DNA from: Alkalilimnicola ehrlichii
GTDB lineage: Bacteria > Pseudomonadota > Gammaproteobacteria > Nitrococcales > AK92
Direction of reading: 5' to 3'
Length of the DNA: 64,000 bases
NCBI RefSeq assembly: GCF_003399765.1
Contig: NZ_NFZV01000008.1
Coordinates: 142,795 to 206,794 of the forward strand
The notes beneath the pieces are model-generated. The model was not told the DNA's origin. It did not search any database and saw only the letters and a list, made by a program, of their open reading frames with translations. The translations under genes were made by a program, and so were the position numbers. This document shows positions 17,201-27,682 of this stretch, one piece after another; position 1 is the stretch's first letter; every line of letters starts with the position of its first letter.

Positions 17201-20200
17201 TCAGCCTGAACGGGCAAGCAAATCCGCAAACTCATGCGCCGGTAGCGGGCGCGCGAAGTAATACCCTTGCATGGAGTCGCAATGCTCCGCCTGCAAAAAG
17301 CCTCGTGGTCGGCACTCTCAACGCCCTCGGCGATTACCTGCAAACGTAAGCTATGGCCAAGGCGGATAATGCTACGCGTAATGGTCGCATCGTCGGGGTC
17401 GTCGACAATATCGCGAATGAAAGATTGGTCGATTTTGAGCTTGTCGATGGGAAAGCGCTTCAAATAAGCCAACGAAGAATAACCGGTCCCGAAATCGTCG
17501 ATTGAGAAGCTCAGCCCTTCTTTTTTTAAGGTTTGTAGCGTCGATGCCGTCGCTTCGACGTCTTCCATGACCGTCCGCTCGGTTAGTTCGATCTCCAGCC
17601 ATCGGGAGGTGAGCTCCGACTGCCGCAGTATGCCGATAACGGATTGAGTGAATCCCGGCCTGCGGAAATGCTCGGCCGCTAAGTTTACGGCGACGGTAAT
17701 AGGGGGGAGGCCGGCTTGCTGCCAGGCACGGTTTTGCCGACACGCCGTTCGCAACGCCCACTCGCCAAGCTCGACAATCTGGCCGGTCTCTTCCGCTAGC
17801 GGGATAAAGCGACCGGGCAGCATCAGCCCTCTCTCGGGATGATGCCATCGCATCAGGGCTTCCGCTCCCACAATCCGACCCGTCAGAGCATCGACTTGCG
17901 GTTGATAGTAAAGCGCCAGCTCCTCGCGTTGTAATGCGTGCCGCAGCGCACCTTCAATAAACAATCGCTCGTACGCTTGGGTATTCAGATCTTCAGTAAA
18001 AAACTGATGACTCTTCCGCCCTCGCCTTTTGGCGTGATACATAGCGGCATCGGCGTGCTTGATTAAAGCATCCGGATTATCTCCGTCTTCGGGGTATAAG
18101 CTAATGCCGATACTGGTCGAGAGACGGATATCGTGGCCTTCGAGCAAGAAAGGATGCCGAAAGGCCCGTTGGATTTTTTCCGCAGCATGCACGGCATCGG
18201 CGGGCTCGCGAATCTCGGGCAGAACCACAATGAACTCGTCGCCACCAGGCCTCGACATGGTATCTTCGCTTCGAATTTGGCCCTGCAAGCGCTTAGTCAC
18301 CGCCTGCAGCAGGCGATCTCCCGCCGCGTGGCCAAGCGAATCGTTAACGTATTTGAAACGATCCAGATCCAAAAACAAGACGGCAACCCGCTGCTGATTA
18401 CGCTCGGCCATCGCCAGCGCTAACTGCAAACGCTCCCGCAACAGAGCGCGGTTCGGCAAGCGAGTCAAAGGATCGTAATAGGCAAGAAACCGGATGCGCT
18501 CCTCGGCCGCTTTGCGCTCCGACAGGTCGGAAGCAATCGCAACGTAATGCGTTAATCGCTCATGTCGATCGCGCACGGCATTTAACGTAAGCCATATCGG
18601 AAAACGCTCTCCGCTTTTACGCCACCCAACGGCTTCTCCTTGCCAGAGGCCCTGCCGATGCCGTTCACTGCGCAGCCAGTCCTTTAGACTGTCGTCTTCC
18701 AGCTTGAGCAGCTCCGAATCGCGGCCGATTACCTCGTCCGGGGTGTAGCCGGTAAGCTCGCGGAATGCCCTGTTGACTAATACGGTGCGCCTCTTGGCAT
18801 CGGTAATGGCGATCGCCTCGGTGCTGCTCTCGAATACTTTCGCCGCCAGGCGGAGCTGCTCTTCATCCTGTTTACGCTGGGTAATATCCTGCGATAAAGC
18901 CATCCCTAACGCGACTTGCCCTTCGGCGTCGCGAATAGGTAATGCGTGCATCTGATAGATTCGCTCTCCGACAGCGATTTCGCTATTCGCTTCCTCTCCC
19001 TCCAAAGCAACCTTAAACAAACCGGTGAGTCGTTTGCTTACATCCGGTGCAAACAGCTCTTCCGGCAGCCGGCCCTTCATACCACCGCTGTCCAAACCGG
19101 CATAAATTAAGGCACGCCCTTCGGCCAGCATGAACCGACAATCGCGATCGAATAAGAACACGCCCCCGTGGGGAAAGTTTTTCGCCAGTGTAGAATACAG
19201 CTCTTGGTTGCGCTCTAACGCCTCCACCAAGGCGCTATTCTCTAAAGAAATAGCCAACTGCGCGGTGAGGTGTTTAATAGGCTCGAGGCGAGCTTGCGTA
19301 AACGCATAGGAGGTTATGTTGTTTTCCAGATAAAGGACGCCAACAAGCTTACCTTGCCGACTTACCGGCACACAGAGTACCGAGCGTATACGCCGCTCGC
19401 GTACTACCGGATCGTCGGCAAACAGTTCGCTGCGGCGGGCATCGGTCAACACAACGGCCTCATTGCTGCGACGGACAAATTCCAACACCCGTTGCGGCAA
19501 ATCGGTGCGCAAACGAACAGGCTCTTCCGTTAAGGTAACCTCGCCTTCTCTGCCTGGCCCATACGCACGCAACCGCAAGCCATCCTCATGCTCGAGCAGC
19601 AAATAGGCCCGCTCTGCACCGGCAATTTTGAAGATAATCTGCAATAAGGTTTGCAACAGATCGGGCAAGGCCAATTGCTCGGAGAGCGCTTGGCTGGCCT
19701 TAAGCAAACCCGCGATATCGACATCGCGACTGATGGTAATACCGGTTCTCGTGGTCGAGGCCGCATCTCCGGCTAGCGGCTCTAGCAGCTGAGAATAGAC
19801 GGTTTCCAGTTGCTGCGATTTCGCCGTCGCACCCCATTGGCGGTACCCCTCATAGGCCGCTTGCAGGTGCACAGAGGCGTAGCGCCACTGTTCATGCTCG
19901 CAGAAAAACTGACCGGCAAATTCGTTAGCGATCGCATAATCAGCGATGCTCTCCTGCGCGCGCGCGCGCTCGGCGGCTTTGACATAGCCTCGCACCGCTT
20001 GCCAGGCCTGTCCCTTGAGCCGAGCAAGCTCGGCTTCAAGTAGCAATCGCCGGTGGTAAAAGTTCTCTGGGCAACCACGCGCATAATCGGCCAGTGCCTG
20101 TAGATGCGTATCGACCTTCTCTATCGCGCTCCTCGCCGCTGCTTGGTTGCGCTTTCGGCAACTGCCGGTAATGGCTAATCCGGCGTAAAAGTGAAAATCC

Positions 20201-23200
20201 GCTAACGGAATTAATCCGATAATATGCGAGAGCCGTTCGGTGGCGGCCATGGCGGCAGCGCGAGCAGACGGGTAATCGCCAAGTATCACTGCGCACTGAA
20301 GAGCGAGCACATCTATCGTGTAGGAGCCGCTTATGTCGGTCTCGTTGCCGGCCTGCCGCTCGGCTGACACAGCCCCAAGCTCGGCCGCTCCTTGCAGAAC
20401 CTGCACATGACGAAGCACCCCTTCTTGCACGGTCAAGACGGCTTTATTTCCCGCCTTGCGGGCAAGGCGTCGGCATTCTTCCGCATCCCGCCGCAAACGC
20501 TTGAGCGAGCTTCCCATACTGACGCGCGCCAACAATTGCCCCATCTTTGCGTAGGCGGCAAATTGGAGTTCGCCGGCTTCTACGCCAACCCGAACAGCCT
20601 CCTGCAACAATGGAATGTTCGTCGCCAGTGGCTTACGCCAGTGATTAACGTGATTACCGAAAATACAAAGTGCGCGACACAGCTGAGGCGGGCTCGCGTA
20701 ACGGCGGGCTAATTTAATGCCTAGCTCTCCCTGCTCGTAAGCACCGGCATAATCGCCCGTTATCGAACCGTAGATGGTGGCAAACCCTACAAAGCCTTCG
20801 CCGCTATACTGCGAGTGGCCATACCGCAGCGTCAGCTCTACGATCTTGCCGGAGATGATGCCCGTCAATTCGCCGCCGCTAATAAATGCCGGCGCCCCCA
20901 GATTGGCTAAGACCTCCGAGGCCTCGCGGATCTCGGGCGGTGCCTCAGCTTCTGCCGAAAGCACGGTTTCCGACGTACGGTTTTCCAACAGTTGCGTCAC
21001 TTTTTCGATTTGGGCCCGCGTTGCCTGTTGGATCGCATCGCGCGATAACCGTATACCGTAAGCCAGGAGAAGCTCGGCCCCAAGTTCCAGCGCTTTCGAA
21101 TATTCGCCCGCCAAGGTAGCCGCGACGATGCGGACATTGCCCAGTTCCGTGCGCTGAGTACGCTCTTGGGTATGCGCGAGAGCGGTGACCGAGAAACGCT
21201 CTGCTAACATGGGATCGCCGGTTAAATTGGCACATTCGGCGCACTCCCGGGACAGCGCGAACATTACATCGCGATACTCGATCCAGGCCCGATCGCCGGC
21301 CGGTAAACATTGCAGGCCGGCAGCGAAATAAGCCGAAGCATGCTCATATGCGGTGGCCGCCTTGGCTGCGCGACCAACCCGTAAATTAAGCTCCGCTAGC
21401 CGTAAGCGTTCTTCCGACCCGGCTATCGCCGCGCGCGCCTGATTAAGATGATCGGCGGCCTTAAACAATGCTTCTTGATCGTTCTGCTGCCATAACAAGC
21501 GGCCAATCGTCAGGTGCATCAACGGCCTTTCGCGTACGGGAAGCTGCTCGTAAGTAGCCTCGCGAATGCGATCGTGGGCAAACCGATAGGCCGCGCTCAC
21601 GTCCCCAAGCTCTCCGGCCTTCCCGTGTAACGACACCCGGTACGCTTGTCCGAGCGGGCGCAACAGGCCAAGCCGCAGAGCCGGCCATAATTGCCTTGCC
21701 GTTTCCGTCGCCGGCTGGCCGACACACGCAGCAATTAACGACAACTCGGCACGATCGCCAATACATGCTGCTAACGACAGCAAACGCTGAGTTTCCCGCG
21801 GCAAACGGCGGATTGCCGGTAACAAGGTCTCAGCCCCTGCCTGCGTAAGCGACTGCGCCGCAACGGTAGCAAGCTCCCACTCCCAACGCTTTTGCTTGCG
21901 ATCAAACCAAATAACGCCTTTTTCCGTTAGCTCTTGAAGCAGTTGCCGCAACACCAGCGGGTTACCACCGCTTTTGAAGCGTAATATTTCGCCTAAGTGA
22001 CGGACCGTACTTAATGGACGCCCCAAAGCCTCATGCAGCAGTTCGCTAACATCGGCTTTCGTTAACCGAGCAAGCTCGATGCGACAATCGACAACGTCTG
22101 CCTCCTCCAGGGTCTTCAGCGCTGACGCGAACGCATCCGTCGCACCTGCGTCACTGTCTCGATAGGCCGCAACGACCGATAAAGCGGCTACGTCTAACTC
22201 AAGTAAAATTCGTTCGAGCAACCGCAAGGACTCCGTATCGGCCCATTGCAGGTCATCGAGAAACAGAAGCAACGGATGATCGGCGGTGGCACAGGCTTGG
22301 ACAAAAGCGAGCAAAACCTCCGTAAAACGATTACGCGCCTGAGCCGGAGGTAACGCCGGCACCGGCGGTTGGTGGCCGAGTATCGCTTCCAAGGAGGGGA
22401 TCAGCTCGGTCAACAGGCGACCGTTAGCTCCTATCGCCGCCGTGAGCTGTCGGCGCCACCGATCGAGGTTAGCTTCAGGCATCATCAACAGCTGGCGGCC
22501 AAGCCCGTCCAGTGCCTCTATCAAACATGCAAATGGCTGTGCCCGCTGCAACGGATCGAATTTACTCGACAGAAAATAGCCGTGCCGCGTTAACACCTCC
22601 GGCTGTAGATGTTCGACTAGGGAAGATTTACCGATGCCTGCCGGCCCCTTTATCAAAACGAGCTTCGTGGACCCGGAGCAGGCCTCCGCGAAAACACGTT
22701 TGAGCTGATTCAGCTCCGCCTTCCGGCCATAGAGCTTGTCCGAGAGATAGATCGTCTCGCGGACATCGCCACGACCCAACGGAAAAACCGCAACCTCCCT
22801 CTTGTCACGCCACTGGGCAGCGATTTCGGCGAGATCTTCCCGCAGTACGCGCGTTGTTTGATATCTTGCCTCGGGGTCTTTCTCAAGCAACTTCAAACAC
22901 AAGGCCGACAATAGCTCAGGCACCTCGCCGTTCAGCTCATGGGGCGGCACCGGCCGTTGCGCAAGGTGGGAATACACTAAGTCTAAGCTGTGCTCCTCGC
23001 CGAAAGGCGGTTTCCCGGTAAGCATGTGGTAGAGGGTTGCGCCTAAGGAATACAAATCGGTTCGATAATCCACCCGATGACCGGTGCGGCCGGTTTGCTC
23101 CGGGGAGATATACGGCAAGGTTCCGACGGTATCGAGCAAGTCTTCGCTTCTGGCACTCAGACTTTCGAGGCCGGTACCCATTTCGAAATCGATCAACGTC

Positions 23201-23667
23201 AGGTAGCGCGACGTGGCATCGAGCACAAAATTGGCCGGGTTAAGATCGCGGTGTATCAGACGGTGGCGGGACAGCGCATCGACTGAGGCCACCAATTGAG
23301 GTGCCAGGGAGAAAAAGGCTGTCAACGACAACGGCGTATCGTCGAGCTTCTGCTGTAAATTGTACGGCCCGGCGTCTTGCAGCAGTAAGGCAAGGCCGCC
23401 CGTAAACTCCTGTAGATCGATAGCACGTATTAGATGAGGCTCTTCAATTCCTTGTAGTAGCTCGAATTCATGGCGCAGCGCCAAGGCAACGTCGGCGGAA
23501 ACAGGATTCCCGACGCTCGCTTTAACAATAATGCTTTTTTGTTGGTCGCAAACCGAATAAGCGCGATGCAGCGTATGGCGGGGGTTCCTATGGATACGCT
23601 CGCCTAGTCGGTAGCCAGCCTGACGAAGACTGACTGTCAACGGTGTTCTCGGCCCTGTAGGTAACAT
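17201..23667 (-). CDS. giant Ser/Thr kinase-AAA-TPR-GAF-PAS-GGDEF-EAL signalling protein
   Basis: About 2155 residues. Order: kinase domain (15-285) with Lys49, HRDLNPAN at 139-146, and DFE instead of DFG at 160-162; AAA/STAND ATPase (about 312-600) with Walker A GPAGIGKSS at 341-349; a long helical TPR-like region (about 700-1270); GAF (about 1310-1470); two PAS segments; a GGDEF domain with intact GGDEF and an RSED I-site five residues before it; and an EAL domain with EALMR, DDFGTGYSSL and IAEGVE. One base is lost in A5 (17295-17299). Restoring it yields the normal EAL end with MQGYYF and a stop at 17201. Without it the catalytic glutamine would be missing. Probably cytosolic; no neighbour indicates its stimulus. 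Confidence 0.9.
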
Positions 23668-23860
23668 CCCGTACCTGAAGAAGACAAAGGCGGTTAGGCA
23701 TTATTCCAACATGCGGTTTGCCTCTCGGCCAGCAAAGGTCGCCACCCCACATAGCCGCAGCCACACCTCAGCTCCGCCGATTTTCATTAACCCTGTTTAA
23801 TGCGCCGCCTAAGCCCAGGCTCTATCTTGCATAAACACAAGAATGTCTTGGAGACTCTGC

Positions 23861-24526
23861 ATGAAGACCACCCTCGTCTTCGCCTTTCTGCTGGCCCTAC
23901 TATTCACGGGCTTAGCCGCAATTAACGTTTCCATCGGCTTTCTCAGCCCCGACCACGTCCGGGCAACGCTCGATGCCCTCATGCAAAGCCCGGTTCTGTT
24001 AGGGCTGGCAATCTTCCTGGTACTTGCCGTCGATAGTCTTTTGGCGGTCCCGACCATCACTACCATTGTACTGGCCGGTTATTTACTTGGGCCTTTTTGG
24101 GGTGGCTTAGTCGCTTCTCTTGGCGTGCTTACGGCCGGATCGATTTGCTATTGGGGCGCTCGCTGCTTCGGCGAAACGCGGTTCGTTCCCGCTCGGCATC
24201 GGGCTCGCGTCATCGAAACCGTCGGCTCGGTCGGGCCGGCACCGCTCATGCTGTCTCGGATATCCCCCCTACTGCCGGAAGTGCTATCGGCGCTTGCCGG
24301 TACCGGCCGCATGTCGGCGAAGCGCTATTACCTGTACTTTGCGATCGGCAACGTGCCGTTCTCATTCCTCGCCGCCTGGGCCGGCAGTATCAGCTCGCTG
24401 GAGCGGCCGTGGCCGGCGCTAGCGGTCGGCGTCGGGCTGCCGACATTAGGCGCTACCTACCTCATCTACCGCCGTTTCGCCGGCAAACGGCGCGCGGCCT
24501 TCGCCCAGCAGGAGAACACGCCATGA
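23861..24526 (+). CDS. TVP38/TMEM64-family (DedA-like) membrane protein
   Basis: About 221 residues starting at MKTTLVF, with GGAG upstream of the ATG. The VTT/SNARE-associated domain is seen in the segment SLLAVPTITTIVLAGYLLGPFWGGLVASLG, kept here only as a location at about 56-85, and in the later SRISPLLPEVLSALAGTGRM. Five or six transmembrane helices. Members are proposed lipid scramblases or transporters. It overlaps the following SDR by four bases (ATGA), so the two are translationally coupled. Confidence 0.85.
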   Translation: MKTTLVFAFLLALLFTGLAAINVSIGFLSPDHVRATLDALMQSPVLLGLAIFLVLAVDSLLAVPTITTIVLAGYLLGPFWGGLVASLGVLTAGSICYWGARCFGETRFVPARHRARVIETVGSVGPAPLMLSRISPLLPEVLSALAGTGRMSAKRYYLYFAIGNVPFSFLAAWAGSISSLERPWPALAVGVGLPTLGATYLIYRRFAGKRRAAFAQQENTP

Positions 24527-25284
24527 GCACATCGTCCTCTACGGTCCTCATTACCGGCGGCACCTCCGGCATCGGGAGAGCGCTGGTCGAGCTTTATCTC
24601 GCCGATGGTTGGCGGGTTATCACCTGCGCCCGTTCCATCGACGCATTAACGGCGCTTGAGCGGCAATTCTCCGGTGTCATCGGCATCCCCTGCGATCTTG
24701 CCGATCGGGAAGAACGTAGAGCCCTACTACACCATGTCAGAGAGAGCACCGATCAACTCCAGGGCTTGATCAATAACGCCGGCATACAGATGAGCTACCC
24801 CTATGAGGCAGGCACCGGGCATACGCTCGATATCGAGCAGGAAATTGCCATCAATCTCACCGCGCCCATCGACTTAGGGCATCTTTTCGGGTCGCTATTG
24901 GCGAAACAACGAGGATTTATCGCCAACATCACCTCCGCCCTTGCCTATATCCCAAAAGGGCGTTCGCCCCTATACGCCGGCACCAAAGCCGGGCTTTCGC
25001 TCTATACTCGCTCGATCAGGTTCCAGCATCCCGGCGTTCGTTTCGTTGAGATCGTTATGCCGCTGGTCGATACCCCGCTAGCCGCGGAGCGAGGGCGTGA
25101 CAAATTAAGCCCCATAGAAGCGGCAAAACAGGCGCAGGCAGGCATCGCCTCCGGCCGCGAAACCGTCTGGGTCGGCAAAACAAAGTTCATCCCTTTCCTC
25201 AACCGCTTCATCCCGCACACCCTAACCCGGCTCATAAACAAAGCCGATAGCGCCAATGTTCGCACCCAGCGTAAGGAGGCTTGA
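24523..25284 (+). CDS. SDR-family oxidoreductase, DltE-like (copy 1)
   Basis: A 253-residue classical short-chain dehydrogenase. TGGTSGIGRA (about 10-19) binds the cofactor. INNAGIQ, the asparagine motif in the form usual for DltE-type (COG3967) proteins, comes mid-chain, followed by the catalytic Tyr-x3-Lys in LYAGTK. It shares the late motif PLVDT and the C-terminal ET-x-x-GK pattern with the SDR at 29540-30295, so the two are likely paralogues bounding this cluster. The ATG lies inside the TVP38 stop. Substrate unknown. Confidence 0.88.
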   Translation: MSTSSSTVLITGGTSGIGRALVELYLADGWRVITCARSIDALTALERQFSGVIGIPCDLADREERRALLHHVRESTDQLQGLINNAGIQMSYPYEAGTGHTLDIEQEIAINLTAPIDLGHLFGSLLAKQRGFIANITSALAYIPKGRSPLYAGTKAGLSLYTRSIRFQHPGVRFVEIVMPLVDTPLAAERGRDKLSPIEAAKQAQAGIASGRETVWVGKTKFIPFLNRFIPHTLTRLINKADSANVRTQRKEA

Positions 25285-25285
25285 G

Positions 25286-25708
25286 ATGGGCCGCGTCACA
25301 CTCCTACTAGCCTTATTACTCTTTTCGCAGCTCACTGCCGCATTGACGATAGAGGTGACGGGACTGCGCAACGACGAAGGCGACGTCATCGTCATGGTGT
25401 TTACCGAGGCCCATGATGGCAGCTATCCAACGCAGTACGAAAAAGCCGTACAGGCCCAAAGCAAACCGGCCCAGGCGGGGCTCCGCTTTCGCTTTCCCGA
25501 CCTTCCCAGCGGGCGTTACGCCGTCCGCGTTCATCACGATGAGAACGGTAACGGCAAATTAGATAAAAGGCTCGGGCTTATTCCGCGAGAAGGCCTGGGC
25601 TTCAGCAACGGAGCCCGCCCGTCGCGGCTAGGCCCCCCGACTTTTGAAGCCGCCGCCTTCGAGCTAACGACCGAGACTCAGCTACGCATTAATATCGTAT
25701 ATCCTTGA
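25286..25708 (+). CDS. DUF2141 exported protein
   Basis: A 140-residue protein with a signal peptide (about 1-19, cleavage after LTA-ALT). DUF2141 features are LPSGRYAVRVHHDENGNGKLD and GLIPREGLGFSNGARP. The DENGNGKLD segment resembles a calcium-binding loop. A perfect AAGGAGG lies ahead of the ATG, one base after the SDR stop, so TVP38, SDR and DUF2141 form one operon. Function unknown; it probably acts in the periplasm. Confidence 0.88.
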   Translation: MGRVTLLLALLLFSQLTAALTIEVTGLRNDEGDVIVMVFTEAHDGSYPTQYEKAVQAQSKPAQAGLRFRFPDLPSGRYAVRVHHDENGNGKLDKRLGLIPREGLGFSNGARPSRLGPPTFEAAAFELTTETQLRINIVYP

Positions 25709-25756
25709 CCTGATATTCCGCATAAACTTTCTTGCATAAAGCCATAACTCTAGGTC

Positions 25757-26371
25757 ATGCTACCGGCCATGGACGCCCTCACAATGATACGTTTGGGCCT
25801 ACAGGAAATAGGCCCCATAACGGACGAAGCATGGAATGCCTTCGAGCCTTTCTTACAAGAAAAGCGGCTCAAGAAAGGGACATTCTTTGCAATGGAAGGT
25901 TTACCGGCGCGGGACATTGCCTTCGTCGCCTCCGGAATTTTACGCATGTATTACGTTCGCGAGGACGGACGCGAATTTAACAAGAGCTTTGTCACTGCCG
26001 GCGATATCTGCGGCGTTCTCGATGCACTCATTCTCAACCAACCTAGCCGCCTCTATATCGACACCCTGTCTCCCTGCCATCTTTTTACCCTGCCATGGGC
26101 ATCGCTCGAAGCACTGTTTGACACCTATCCCTGCTGGAGTCGGATCGGCCGACGCTTCGCCTACCTTCTAAGCGTTAAGAAGATGCGCCGCGAAGCATCG
26201 TTTTTGCTGGACTCCGCCGAAGAGCGCTATCGCTGCTTCTGCAATGAGTATGGTGGAATTGCCCAGCTAATACCCGACTACCACATCGCCTCTTACCTCG
26301 GCATAACTCCAGTGGCCTTGTGCCGGATAAAAAAACGAATTAGTCGCACAGCCAGTTCGCAAACACTGTAA
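25757..26371 (+). CDS. Crp/Fnr-family regulator, Bacteroidetes-like subgroup
   Basis: A 204-residue protein with a cyclic-nucleotide-binding-like domain (about 25-120, KKGTFFAMEG) and a C-terminal region, IPDYHIASYLGITPVALCRIKKRIS, that works as a compact helix-turn-helix. The latter motif is characteristic of Crp-like regulators abundant in Bacteroidetes, so this gene may have been acquired. The N-terminal start could also be at 25769 or 25784. It sits between the TVP38-SDR-DUF2141 operon and the ACP-GMC genes and is a candidate regulator of both. The ligand is unknown. Confidence 0.82.
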   Translation: MLPAMDALTMIRLGLQEIGPITDEAWNAFEPFLQEKRLKKGTFFAMEGLPARDIAFVASGILRMYYVREDGREFNKSFVTAGDICGVLDALILNQPSRLYIDTLSPCHLFTLPWASLEALFDTYPCWSRIGRRFAYLLSVKKMRREASFLLDSAEERYRCFCNEYGGIAQLIPDYHIASYLGITPVALCRIKKRISRTASSQTL

Positions 26372-26711
26372 AAGCCTCCTCGCACCCCATCAAATACAAT
26401 TAATAAATTACTAACAAATAACTCGCCAATATAATAAAATTAATTATTCAGTTAATTCTAAATAATCACTGACAAAATAAACCCAGTATAATGAAATCTC
26501 CACAAAGTGCGTTACAAACTGACGCAGTGCGTGGCAAGAGAAAAAATGCGCTTATTGGCATAGCAAGTTACTCATAAGCCACCTCTATTAACGCCTCACC
26601 CCGATAGTCAACGACAACGGCTGACACAGATACCGGAAGGACACAAAGACGCAATCGCCTCCAATGAACATAGAAGCGCTCGCCAGGGCGAAAACGACGG
26701 AGACCTCACAA
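26372..26711 (+). other. AT-rich intergenic region ahead of the ACP gene
   Basis: The first 120 bases are strikingly A/T-rich compared with the rest of the window. A TATAAT stands at 26487-26492, but there is no acceptable -35 at 16-18 bases. No coding potential or strong hairpin is seen. It probably holds the promoter and upstream control region for the ACP-GMC genes. Confidence 0.4.
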
Positions 26712-26972
26712 ATGGATTTGCTGAGCCGACAGGTCGAAGAACTCATTTCCCACGTCTTGGGCCGAACGTTGACGATCTCGCCGGAGAAACGGCTGGCCGA
26801 AGATCTCCATTTCGACTCGTTGAAGATGTTCGACTTAATGATGCTGCTCGAAGAAAAATTCGACATCCTCATTCCCGTCGGCGAGATCTACCACATCGAA
26901 ACGGTGCACGACCTCGTACAAGCCGTAGCCAATCTCGACCCTCAACTCGAACCGACCGATATGCAGGCATAA
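26712..26972 (+). CDS. acyl carrier protein
   Basis: About 86 residues from the ATG at 26712, which has GGAG upstream. With this start the phosphopantetheine serine in FDSLKMFDLMML is residue 36, as in housekeeping ACPs; an upstream ATG at 26664 would add 16 residues. It is acidic and helical as expected. No ketosynthase or fatty-acid gene lies nearby, so it is an orphan carrier next to dehydrogenase genes. Possible cargo is an acyl or aminoacyl group, which is inference. An unlinked Sfp/AcpS-type transferase would be needed for activation. Confidence 0.87.
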   Translation: MDLLSRQVEELISHVLGRTLTISPEKRLAEDLHFDSLKMFDLMMLLEEKFDILIPVGEIYHIETVHDLVQAVANLDPQLEPTDMQA

Positions 26973-27025
26973 GGGACGGCCCGGCCTCGGCAAGGCTACT
27001 TCATCCATCGACAAGGACAGCCCGC

Positions 27026-27630
27026 ATGACGACAAAACAAGCACCCGCTTCGCCCGTCTGGATGCTCCGCCGCCGGAGCCTCCTACACACTCTTGTCGCC
27101 CTCCCCATACTCGCGTCTTCGGCGCCGGTGTTGGCATCCTCGTTAGGCGGTCAACCGAAGCCGCCGTTTACGCGCCTATATCCCTCCGGCAGCAGCAGCC
27201 GGCAGCAACCGGCCGTTGATTTTGACGCCGCCGAAATCGCCATCCTGACCCACCTCATCGAAACGATCCTACCCTCCGACGACACACCCGGCGCACGCGA
27301 AGCGGGAACGGTCGACTACGTTGTCGAGAACTTGCGCGAGCGCGGCGCCGAAGTCGTCGCAGGCATCAAACAAGGCCTGGCGGCACTCGACCAAATGGCA
27401 CAAAGGCAATTCGAGGTAGCGTTCGTCGAGCTAGAAGCCGCGCAAGCCAACACGATTCTGCAAATCGTCGCCAGCACTCCCGCACTGGAATCTTTCTGGG
27501 GGGCGGTGCGCGGCCTAAGCGTCTCGCATTTTTTGCCACGCCAACCGGCTACGAACCGCTCGGCCTGCCTGGCCCAAGCATCGATTACGGCGGTTTTCCC
27601 GACCCCAACGCATTGGATTGCTTGATATAG
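27026..27630 (+). CDS. gluconate 2-dehydrogenase subunit 3-like protein, Tat signal (frame broken)
   Basis: About 201 residues once corrected. The N-terminus has a twin-arginine-type leader (LRRRSLLHTLVALP). The domain LTHLIETILPSDDTPGAREAG matches the small gamma subunit of membrane-bound GMC-type dehydrogenases. The frame breaks at T6 (27529-27534). Adding one T gives the usual end TPTGYEPLGLPGPSIDYGG and a TAG at 27628-27630. The gene immediately precedes the GMC flavoprotein, whose export it typically escorts. Confidence 0.88.
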
Positions 27631-27682
27631 CCACCGATCGCCACATCGACGCGCGGCAACAAAAACAATAAGGAACGGACCG

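Noticed and set aside
26469..26492. A full promoter before the ACP gene
   Set aside because: TATAAT is present, but the only -35-like CTGACA is 12 bases away, too close for a standard promoter.
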